Source: Hartmannibacter diazotrophicus (lineage in GTDB: Bacteria > Pseudomonadota > Alphaproteobacteria > Rhizobiales > Pleomorphomonadaceae). Taken from it: a stretch of DNA of 64,000 nucleotides. The notes below the pieces were generated by a model. That model had not been told where the DNA came from, searched no databases, and saw only the letters and a program-made list of their open reading frames with translations. Numbering within the stretch: position 1 is the first letter of the stretch; each line of letters starts with the position of its first letter. Shown piece after piece: positions 56,588-64,000 of the stretch. The stretch is taken from positions 1-64,000 of the forward strand of contig NZ_LT960615.1 in the NCBI RefSeq assembly GCF_900231165.1, read 5' to 3'. The translations under genes and the position numbers were made by a program.

Positions 56588-57892
56588 GTGTTTAAAACGA
56601 TTATACTGAGCGCGTGTTCTGTGTTCGCATTCGTTGGTATGGCGTCGGCCGAGACGCTCACGATTGCGACAGTAAACAATGGTGACATGGTCCGGATGCA
56701 AAAGCTGACGGATGACTTCAAGGCGAGCAATCCCGGCATCGACCTTGAGTGGGTCACGATGGAGGAGAATGTCCTGCGCCAGAAGGTGACGACGGACATC
56801 GCCACCAAGGGCGGCCAGTTTGACGTGCTGACCATTGGCACTTATGAAGTTCCGATCTGGGCCAAACAGAACTGGTTGCTTCCACTCGAAAATCTCGGCG
56901 CCGACTACGACGTCGACGATCTGCTTCCGGCGATCCGCGCAGGACTGTCGCAGGACGGCAAGCTTTATGCGGCACCATTCTACGGCGAAAGCTCGATGGT
57001 GATGTACCGCAAGGATCTCATGGAGAAGGCCGGGCTGACGATGCCCGACGCGCCAACCTGGGACTTTATTGCCGATGCCGCCCGCAAGATGACGGACAAG
57101 GCTGGTGAAGTCTATGGTATCTGCCTTCGTGGCAAGGCCGGCTGGGGCGAGAACATGGCCTTCCTGACGGCCATGTCGAACTCCTTTGGCTCGCGCTGGT
57201 TCGACGAGAACTGGGAGCCGCAGTTCGATCAGCCGGAATGGAAGGAGACTCTCTCCTTCTACGTCGACCTGATGCATGACGCCGGACCGCCCGGAGCCTC
57301 CTCGAACGGCTTCAACGAGAACCTTGCGCTATTCCAGTCCGGCAAGTGCGGCATGTGGATCGACGCGACGGTTGCGGCGTCCTTCGTGACCAACCCGAAG
57401 GACTCGACGGTTGCCGACAAGGTAGGCTTCGCGCTCGCTCCGGACAACGGTCTTGGCAAGCGCGGCAACTGGCTCTGGGCCTGGTCCCTGGCAATTCCCG
57501 CCGGTACGCAGAAGGCGGAAGCCGCGGAGAAGTTCATCTCCTGGGCAACGAGCAAGCACTATTTGGAACTGGTCGCGTCAAAGGAAGGCTGGGCGAACGT
57601 GCCTCCGGGCACCCGGACCTCGCTTTACGAGAACCCGGAATATGCGAAAATTCCTTTCGCCAAGATGACGCTTGACTCGATCAACGCGGCTGATCCGCTC
57701 CATCCGACCGTCAAGCCGGTGCCCTATACCGGCATCCAGTTCGTCGCGATCCCTGAGTTCCAGGGGCTCGGCACGGCGGTGGGTCAGCAGTTCTCGGCAG
57801 CTCTTGCCGGTCAGGCCACTGTCGATCAAGCGCTCAGCAGCGCTCAACAACTCGCCAAGCGCGAGATGATGAAGGGCGGCTACATCAAGTGA
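56588..57892 (+). CDS. Polyol/sugar ABC transporter substrate-binding protein (SmoE-like)
   Basis: 434 residues. Signal peptide about 1-22 ('GMASA'). The mature part is of the family 1 binding-protein type, with 'FDVLTIGTYEVPIWAKQNWL', 'FYGESSMVMYRKDLMEKAGL' and 'FQSGKCGMWIDATVAASFV' closely resembling sorbitol/mannitol binding proteins. Start is GTG at 56588 with GGGAGG 7 bases upstream. It is the first gene of a smoEFGK-type importer followed by a regulator and polyol dehydrogenase, so a sugar alcohol is the likely ligand. Confidence 0.88.
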   Translation: MFKTIILSACSVFAFVGMASAETLTIATVNNGDMVRMQKLTDDFKASNPGIDLEWVTMEENVLRQKVTTDIATKGGQFDVLTIGTYEVPIWAKQNWLLPLENLGADYDVDDLLPAIRAGLSQDGKLYAAPFYGESSMVMYRKDLMEKAGLTMPDAPTWDFIADAARKMTDKAGEVYGICLRGKAGWGENMAFLTAMSNSFGSRWFDENWEPQFDQPEWKETLSFYVDLMHDAGPPGASSNGFNENLALFQSGKCGMWIDATVAASFVTNPKDSTVADKVGFALAPDNGLGKRGNWLWAWSLAIPAGTQKAEAAEKFISWATSKHYLELVASKEGWANVPPGTRTSLYENPEYAKIPFAKMTLDSINAADPLHPTVKPVPYTGIQFVAIPEFQGLGTAVGQQFSAALAGQATVDQALSSAQQLAKREMMKGGYIK

Positions 57893-58360
57893 TGTGAGTC
57901 CGCCATTCTGGGTGAAGCCGCTCCTCCCTGCGGCTAAGCCCCTGTCCTCCCAGGACACTTCCGCCCGCCGGTTCTCTTCCCCGGCGGGCGGAAACTTGGA
58001 TGCGCCAGGGCGTGTTCTCAAAATGCCGAAGCCGGTTTTTCGGACAAGAAGCCGCAGAGAAACAAAAGCTGATAGCGCTTTCCCGAAAGGTAACGTGCAG
58101 CGCCGGCTTTTCCGATGCGCGCACTGGTGAATGGACCGGCTTGCGGAGCGCAAGCTGGCGGTTGGGTCGTCACTCAAGTGAAGTTGGGCACCACACGGGT
58201 GGAGGATTTCCACCCTATCCTGCCGGAGTTCGACGGTTGCCACGTCGGGCGTTTGAGCGCGGCGGAGCATGCTGGCAAACTGCCGCTCGACGAAACTCTG
58301 GCTGCGATGCATGGCACCACGGCCCCATGAACAGCCCATAACAAAAAGGAAGAGGCGGAC
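57893..58360. other. 468-base gap inside the polyol importer operon
   Basis: No gene is supported. It holds a strong hairpin (57959-57993) just after the binding-protein gene and then about 350 bases of variable sequence before AAAAGGAAGAGG and the permease start. Such gaps after the binding-protein gene often let it be made in excess. A small open frame at 58115-58330 has no recognisable features. Confidence 0.5.
57959..57993. repeat. 13-bp hairpin after the polyol binding-protein gene
   Basis: TTCCGCCCGCCGG and CCGGCGGGCGGAA flank a 9-base loop. There is no U tract, so it is more likely an mRNA-stabilising or attenuating stem than a full terminator. Confidence 0.75.
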
Positions 58361-59233
58361 ATGGCAACGCTGCACACGAAGGCTTCGGCCCGCCTGATGA
58401 TGTCGCCGGCGGTTATCCTGCTCTTCCTGTGGATGATCGTTCCGCTGGTGATGACGCTCTACTTCTCCTTCCTGCGCTACAATCTGTTGATGCCGGGGAT
58501 GGAGGAGTGGGCGGGCTTCTTCAACTACCAATACTTCGTCACCGATCCCGCCTTTTCCGACGCCATCGCCAACACGCTGATCCTCGTCGTCGGTGTGCTG
58601 ATGATCACCATTGTCGGCGGCATTCTCTTTGGCTTGTTGCTTGACCAGCCCTTCTATGGCCGCGGCATCGTGCGGCTGATGGTCATCGCCCCCTTCTTCG
58701 TGATGCCCACCGTCTCGGCGCTGGTCTGGAAGAACATGATGATGCACCCGGTCTACGGCGTCTTCGCCTGGATCGCGCGCACCTTCGGCCTGCAACCGGT
58801 CGACTGGCTCTCCAGCGTGCCGCTCTTCTCGATCATCATGATCGTCGCATGGCAGTGGCTGCCGTTTGCGACACTGATCCTTCTGACGGCGCTGCAGTCG
58901 CTCGATTCGGAGCAGAAGGAAGCCGCGGAGATGGACGGCGCCGGCTTCGTCTCGCGCTTCATCTACATCGTGCTGCCGCACCTTTCGCGCGCCATCACGG
59001 TGGTGGTCCTGATCGAGACCATCTTCCTGCTTTCGGTCTTCGCCGAGATCCTCGTCACCACCGGCGGCGGACCCGGCACCCAGACCACCAACCTCACCTA
59101 TCTCGTCTACACCCAGGCTCTCCTGCAATACGACGTCGGCGGGGCCTCGGCGGGCGGCATCATCGCGGTCATCCTCGCCAACATCGTTGCGATCTTCCTG
59201 ATCCGCATGATTGGCAAGAATCTCGACAAGTAA
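58361..59233 (+). CDS. Polyol/sugar ABC permease (SmoF-like)
   Basis: 290-residue permease with six membrane helices and EAA loop 'EAAEMDGAGFVSRFIYIVLP'. It begins 'ARLMMSPAVILLFLWMIVPL' as in SmoF/MalF-type subunits. GGAAGAGGCGG precedes the ATG. It pairs with the SmoG-like subunit 12 bases downstream. Confidence 0.9.
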   Translation: MATLHTKASARLMMSPAVILLFLWMIVPLVMTLYFSFLRYNLLMPGMEEWAGFFNYQYFVTDPAFSDAIANTLILVVGVLMITIVGGILFGLLLDQPFYGRGIVRLMVIAPFFVMPTVSALVWKNMMMHPVYGVFAWIARTFGLQPVDWLSSVPLFSIIMIVAWQWLPFATLILLTALQSLDSEQKEAAEMDGAGFVSRFIYIVLPHLSRAITVVVLIETIFLLSVFAEILVTTGGGPGTQTTNLTYLVYTQALLQYDVGGASAGGIIAVILANIVAIFLIRMIGKNLDK

Positions 59234-59245
59234 GGAGGCACCGAC

Positions 59246-60076
59246 ATGGCACGCAAAGTCTCCACACGGCAGACCGTGATCTTCACCGTCCTCGGCTGGA
59301 CGATCGGCTTCCTGATCTTCTTCCCGATCCTGTGGACGTTCCTGACCAGCTTCAAGACCGAGGGCGAGGCGATCGCCAATCCCCCGAGCTTCCTGTTCTT
59401 CGAATGGACGACGGAGAACTACCTGGAAGTGCAGTCGCGTTCCAACTACTTCCTGCACTTCGGCAACTCTGTGGTCATCGCCATCGGATCGACCATCCTC
59501 GGACTGATCATCGCGGTGCCGGCGGCCTGGGCCATGGCCTTCTCGCCGACCAAGCACACCAAGGATGTGCTGATGTGGATGCTCTCCACCAAGATGATGC
59601 CGGCGGTGGGCGTTCTGGTCCCGATCTACCTGCTCTTCCGGGACTGGGGCCTGCTCGACACCCGCACGGGCCTGACCGGCATCATGACCATGATCAACCT
59701 GCCGATCATCGTCTGGATGCTCTACACCTACTTCCGCGAGATTCCGGGCGAAATCCTGGAAGCCGCCCGCATGGACGGCGCCTCGCTTGCCAAGGAAATC
59801 GTCTACGTCCTCACCCCGATGGCCGTTCCCGGCATCGCCTCCACCATGCTGCTCAACATCATCATGGCCTGGAACGAGGCATTCTGGACGTTGAATCTCA
59901 CGGCCGCCAAGGCCGCCCCGCTGACGGCGTTCATCGCCTCCTATTCGAGCCCCGAAGGTCTCTTCTGGGCCAAGCTCTCGGCGGCCTCCACCATGGCGAT
60001 CGCCCCGATTCTCATCCTCGGTTGGTTCAGCCAGAAGCAGCTCGTGCGCGGGCTCACCTTCGGCGCCGTGAAGTGA
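59246..60076 (+). CDS. Polyol/sugar ABC permease (SmoG-like)
   Basis: 276-residue MalG-type permease: '[18 protein letters not shown]' near the start and EAA loop '[21 protein letters not shown]'. AAGGAGGC precedes the start. Second membrane subunit of the importer. Confidence 0.9.
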   Translation: MARKVSTRQTVIFTVLGWTIGFLIFFPILWTFLTSFKTEGEAIANPPSFLFFEWTTENYLEVQSRSNYFLHFGNSVVIAIGSTILGLIIAVPAAWAMAFSPTKHTKDVLMWMLSTKMMPAVGVLVPIYLLFRDWGLLDTRTGLTGIMTMINLPIIVWMLYTYFREIPGEILEAARMDGASLAKEIVYVLTPMAVPGIASTMLLNIIMAWNEAFWTLNLTAAKAAPLTAFIASYSSPEGLFWAKLSAASTMAIAPILILGWFSQKQLVRGLTFGAVK

Positions 60077-60089
60077 AGGAAGAACAACA

Positions 60090-61091
<1,002 letters not shown>

Positions 61092-61260
61092 ACAAAGCAG
61101 TTAATTGTGCCGCTTGGATACTGGGATTTTTCTTCTGGCATGGCATTGATCCGCTCAACAGGCGCTCATGAGGCAGTATTTATTGGGAAGCTGTATAAAT
61201 TTGAGAGTGATTATTATCAAAACTCAGTGAAACAACTGTCGAGAAATTTGGAGTTTTGCA

Positions 61261-62172
61261 ATGAACGCCGAATTGACACCAGAGAGACAGCAAATGCAAT
61301 CGCCGCAGTTTGAACGAATAGCCTGTGGCGCTTCAGAAAGTTTTGTCTGGCGTGTTGATGATTACCCCTGGCAGTTTTCTACGTGGAACTGCCATCCGGA
61401 GTTCGAAATACATCTCATAAGGCACTCCAGCGGGATCGCCATGGTGGGCGATTACATCGGAAATTTTGGTCCGGGCGATTTGACGATTATCGGAAGCTGG
61501 CTGCCGCATGACTGGATTTCTTTCAGGCAGCCCGGCTCGAACCTGCCCGGACGTGACTTGGTGATCCAATTTGATCCCCACAGAATTCTCAACAGTGCGG
61601 TGATTTTCCCCGAACTTGCTCATCTCTCCGACCTCTTTGATCGGGCTCTCAACGGAATTCGATTTACCGGGAAATCAGCCCAGCAATTTGCAGAGCAGCT
61701 CGAAAGACTTGGAGACTCAAAGGGCGCGGACCGCGTCGGACGCTTTTTTTCAATTCTTGAGGCTATGTCTGATGAGACATCCTATGAAATACTTTCAAAA
61801 GCAAGACAAACATCTTTGAACAAGAATGACAACGATATAATTCAGAGAGTAATTGAACATTTAAAACAGAATATATCGGAAGAAACATCGCTTGCGGAGT
61901 TGGCGGCAGTTGCCAAGATGACTGAAACGTCGTTCAGTCGATTCTTTGGCCGTCATGTCGGAATTACTTACAGTGAATTCAAAACAAGATTACGAATTGG
62001 CCGCGCCTGCAGCTTGTTGCGCAGTTCGAATGAAACGGTCGCCAATATAGCCTTGGATTGCGGATACAATAATCTCGCAAATTTCAATCGACGATTTCTA
62101 TCAATTCAAGGCTGCACCCCGCGTGAATACAGAAAGAAAGCTGAAGATCCGACAAATGGTGGAGAAAAATAG
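61261..62172 (+). CDS. AraC-family transcriptional regulator
   Basis: 303 residues: an N-terminal cupin-like effector domain (about 20-170) and two C-terminal HTH motifs ('[19 protein letters not shown]', '[20 protein letters not shown]'). The gene is AT-rich compared with the importer genes. It lies 169 bases after smoK and one base before the dehydrogenase, so it is likely co-transcribed with it and probably activates the polyol operon. Confidence 0.9.
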   Translation: MNAELTPERQQMQSPQFERIACGASESFVWRVDDYPWQFSTWNCHPEFEIHLIRHSSGIAMVGDYIGNFGPGDLTIIGSWLPHDWISFRQPGSNLPGRDLVIQFDPHRILNSAVIFPELAHLSDLFDRALNGIRFTGKSAQQFAEQLERLGDSKGADRVGRFFSILEAMSDETSYEILSKARQTSLNKNDNDIIQRVIEHLKQNISEETSLAELAAVAKMTETSFSRFFGRHVGITYSEFKTRLRIGRACSLLRSSNETVANIALDCGYNNLANFNRRFLSIQGCTPREYRKKAEDPTNGGEK

Positions 62173-62173
62173 A

Positions 62174-63217
62174 ATGGCGAATTCACAAATGGCTCTGGTC
62201 CTGGAGCGAAAAGGCAAATTATCTCTGCGTGAAATAGAACTTTCCAATAAAATCGGGTCAAACGATGTCAAGATCGCAATAAAGGTTGTCGGTATCTGCG
62301 GCTCCGATGTGCATTACTATACACATGGAAAGATCGGACCATTCGAGGTCAACGCGCCAATGGTCTTGGGCCACGAAGCTGCGGGGGTCGTCGTCGAATG
62401 CGGCGCCGGTGTCGATCACCTCAAGATCGGTGATCGGGTTTGCATGGAACCAGGAATTCCGACCACTTTGTCCAAAGCCTCGCGCCTTGGTATCTACAAC
62501 CTTGATCCGGACGTGGTTTTCTGGGCGACACCACCGGTTCACGGCGTTCTTACGCCATATGCGATTCATCCCGCCGCATTGTCCTTCAAGTTGCCGGACA
62601 ATGTTACGGACGCTGAAGGTGCGATGATTGAGCCTTTCGCTGTGGGTATGCAGGCCGCTGCAAAGGCCAATATTCAACCCGGCGATATTGCTGTGGTGAC
62701 GGGGGCAGGCCCAATCGGAACCATGGTCGCGCTCGCCGCACTCGCAGGCGGTTGTGCAACCGTAGTGCTTGCAGATTTTGCCAAGCCGAAGCTGGACATT
62801 GCTTCGCAGTATCAAGGCATAATCCCATGCGACCTGAATAAGAACAGTTTGCCCGAGATGATCTCTCAGCTTACAGGCGGATGGGGCGCCGATATCGTAT
62901 TTGAGTGCTCTGGTGCCGCGGCGGCATGGAAGGATATCGATCGCATCTTGCGTCCAGCCGGAACAATCATCGCTGTCGGCCTTCCGATCTCTAGCGTTCC
63001 GGTCGACATTTCAACACTTTCGACAAAGGAAATTCAGATCAAGACCGTCTTTCGTTATGCGCACCAATATGAACGCGCGATTGCATTGATCGCGTCTGGA
63101 AAAGTGGACCTCAAACCCCTCATCACGGCAACATTTTCATTCAATGAGGCGATCACTGCCTTTGAGCGTGCGTCATTGGGTCTTCCAGATGACGTGAAGC
63201 TGCAAATAGCGCTCTGA
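62174..63217 (+). CDS. Zinc-dependent polyol dehydrogenase (xylitol/sorbitol dehydrogenase type)
   Basis: 347-residue medium-chain dehydrogenase. Catalytic zinc ligands are Cys in '[10 protein letters not shown]', His-Glu in 'LGHEAAG' and Glu in 'CMEPGIP'; the NAD motif '[14 protein letters not shown]' is followed by 'VLADFAKPK' with an Asp that favours NAD+. The loop '[20 protein letters not shown]' keeps the SDH/XDH pattern but lacks the Cys residues that form the structural zinc site in many relatives. It oxidises a sugar alcohol brought in by the neighbouring importer. Start at 62174 has GGAG upstream, inside the end of araC. Confidence 0.9.
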   Translation: MANSQMALVLERKGKLSLREIELSNKIGSNDVKIAIKVVGICGSDVHYYTHGKIGPFEVNAPMVLGHEAAGVVVECGAGVDHLKIGDRVCMEPGIPTTLSKASRLGIYNLDPDVVFWATPPVHGVLTPYAIHPAALSFKLPDNVTDAEGAMIEPFAVGMQAAAKANIQPGDIAVVTGAGPIGTMVALAALAGGCATVVLADFAKPKLDIASQYQGIIPCDLNKNSLPEMISQLTGGWGADIVFECSGAAAAWKDIDRILRPAGTIIAVGLPISSVPVDISTLSTKEIQIKTVFRYAHQYERAIALIASGKVDLKPLITATFSFNEAITAFERASLGLPDDVKLQIAL

Positions 63218-63483
63218 ATGGCCCGTTCCCGCAGAACTGGTGGGATGCACCACATGCGCGGCGGTTTGGCGGTCGGGCAAACGCAGTTCGAGGCTCAAGC
63301 AAGTTACCATTTCTAATTCGGAAGTGATCCGCAACATCAACATAATATCAACGGGGACGGCTGTGGTGACAACTCATGTGTCCATCATCCGCGTCGACAT
63401 CAAATATCCTCCAATTCACCGGAAACCTATGAATAACAACAGATTCAACGATGGAGTCCCATATCCCTCATCTTGGGAAAATT
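63218..63483. other. Gene-free region downstream of the polyol module
   Basis: About 265 bases of mixed composition with no supported gene or clear terminator hairpin. Confidence 0.4.
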
Positions 63484-63722
63484 CGTCCACACAGCCTAAA
63501 CAGAACGCATGGGCCCGGTTTCACATTGTCGTCAAGGATGCGGTGCGGTTTGTGAGTCAGTTGTCATCGATGAACTGCAAGACGCTTTCAACCGCGTTGG
63601 ATTCGGAGGATCGCGGCGACAAGCACGTCAGGGTGGTCTTGTCGGGTATGTCGAGCTTGTCGGTGAGAGGCCATCCGACCAGATTGAGCAGAACGGCGGC
63701 ATGCACACCCGAGTCCGCTGCT
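63484..63722 (-). pseudogene. IS630-family transposase C-terminal fragment, decayed
   Basis: The minus strand from 63715 reads 'DSGVHAAVLLNLVGWPLTDK', 'LDIPDKTTLTCLSPRSSESN' and 'AVESVLQFIDDN', followed by a TGA where the family has Trp, then 'LTNRT'. This matches the ending of IS630 transposases (...LPPRSPELNPVENIWQFMRDNWLSN). Substitutions in the conserved SPELNPVE box confirm decay. Confidence 0.65.
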
Positions 63723-63724
63723 TA

Positions 63725-64000
63725 GAGCGGTTTCCAGACGAACTGGATCGTTGGGGATCCTTGTCGGCGGTTTTGTGATTCAGACTTCCCGCTGGTTGCA
63801 GGAGGCCAGCATGGATGGCACGAACGCTTTCACGGGATCTTCGGGACGGGGTTGTTGCAGCGATTGATGGTGGCCTGAGTTGTCGTGCGGCGGCAGCCCG
63901 CTTAGGTGTCAGTGTGTCGAGCGCGATCCGCTGGCGACAACTTGCCCTGGAACATGGTCGGGCCGTGGTCAAGCCGCGCGGCGGTGACCGGCATTCGGGC
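63725..64000 (+). mobile_element. IS630-family insertion sequence, left part (runs off the window)
   Basis: Starts after a TA at 63723-63724, the IS630 target dinucleotide, with GAGCGGTTTCCAGACGAACT as the probable terminal repeat, and contains the start of a transposase gene. Confidence 0.65.
63815..64000 (+). CDS. IS630-family transposase, N-terminal part (partial)
   Basis: Frame open to the window end: 'MARTLSRDLRDGVVAAIDGG' then the HTH 'LSCRAAAARLGVSVSSAIRW' and 'KPRGGDRHSG', the usual beginning of the two-ORF IS630 transposases of rhizobia. GGAGG lies upstream. Confidence 0.8.
   Translation, partial: MARTLSRDLRDGVVAAIDGGLSCRAAAARLGVSVSSAIRWRQLALEHGRAVVKPRGGDRHSG

Noticed and set aside
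58115-58330. 71-codon frame in the gap of the polyol operon
   Set aside because: No ribosome site, no motif and an opposing open frame of the same quality; not supportable as a gene.

Overview
The window reads as part of a large catabolic plasmid (or plasmid-like replicon) of an alphaproteobacterium in the Rhizobiales/Hyphomicrobiales. This rests on a Ti/Ri-type conjugation region (traG-traD-traC, oriT, traA-traF-traB-traH'), a TraR/TraM-like quorum-sensing pair, rhizobial plasmid markers (DUF736, WGR, ArdC), many rhizobial-type insertion sequences and generally high GC with a few AT-rich islands. No rRNA, tRNA, CRISPR array, repABC or trb genes were seen.

Layout: (1) 1-4.1 kb, a decayed flavin monooxygenase followed by a complete sulfonate/taurine-type ABC importer; 4.2-7.6 kb, an SLC13-type permease and a MurJ flippase. 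(2) 7.66-10.16 kb, an IS21-family element joining this block to a truncated ArdC antirestriction gene. (3) 10.2-20.1 kb, small plasmid genes and the transfer region, broken in traH by an IS3-family element. (4) 21.8-29.8 kb, a polymorphic secretion locus: a 1530-residue secreted RHS/YD-repeat protein with an internal C39-like peptidase domain, a small downstream Sel1-type partner, a decayed orphan RHS tip with its own intact Sel1-type partner, a one-repeat secreted YD protein and a divergent fibre-like secreted protein. (5) 30-32.6 kb, parDE, a traG remnant, a LuxR-type regulator and TraM. (6) 34.3-43.0 kb, a 4-deoxy-5-ketoglucarate locus (kdgD, 2-oxoglutarate semialdehyde dehydrogenase, GntR/FadR regulator, peptide-type ABC importer). 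(7) 44.5-53.3 kb, a LysR-divergent operon with an SDR, a split transketolase, a complete TRAP transporter and a full-length transketolase. (8) 56.6-63.2 kb, a polyol ABC importer (SmoEFGK type), an AraC regulator and a xylitol/sorbitol-type dehydrogenase.

The three catabolic modules are self-contained (transporter, enzyme, regulator) and are separated by insertion sequences or their remnants, as expected of a plasmid built by IS-mediated accretion. The transfer region has relaxase, coupling protein and oriT, but traH is truncated and no mating-pair (trb) genes are in view, so autonomous transfer cannot be claimed from this window.

The most unusual part is the RHS/Sel1 locus. Two homologous 55-57-residue tips, each overlapping the start of a homologous ~200-residue Sel1-like gene, look like successive tip/partner cassettes displaced by recombination. 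Neither the tip family nor the partner's job is one I recognise.
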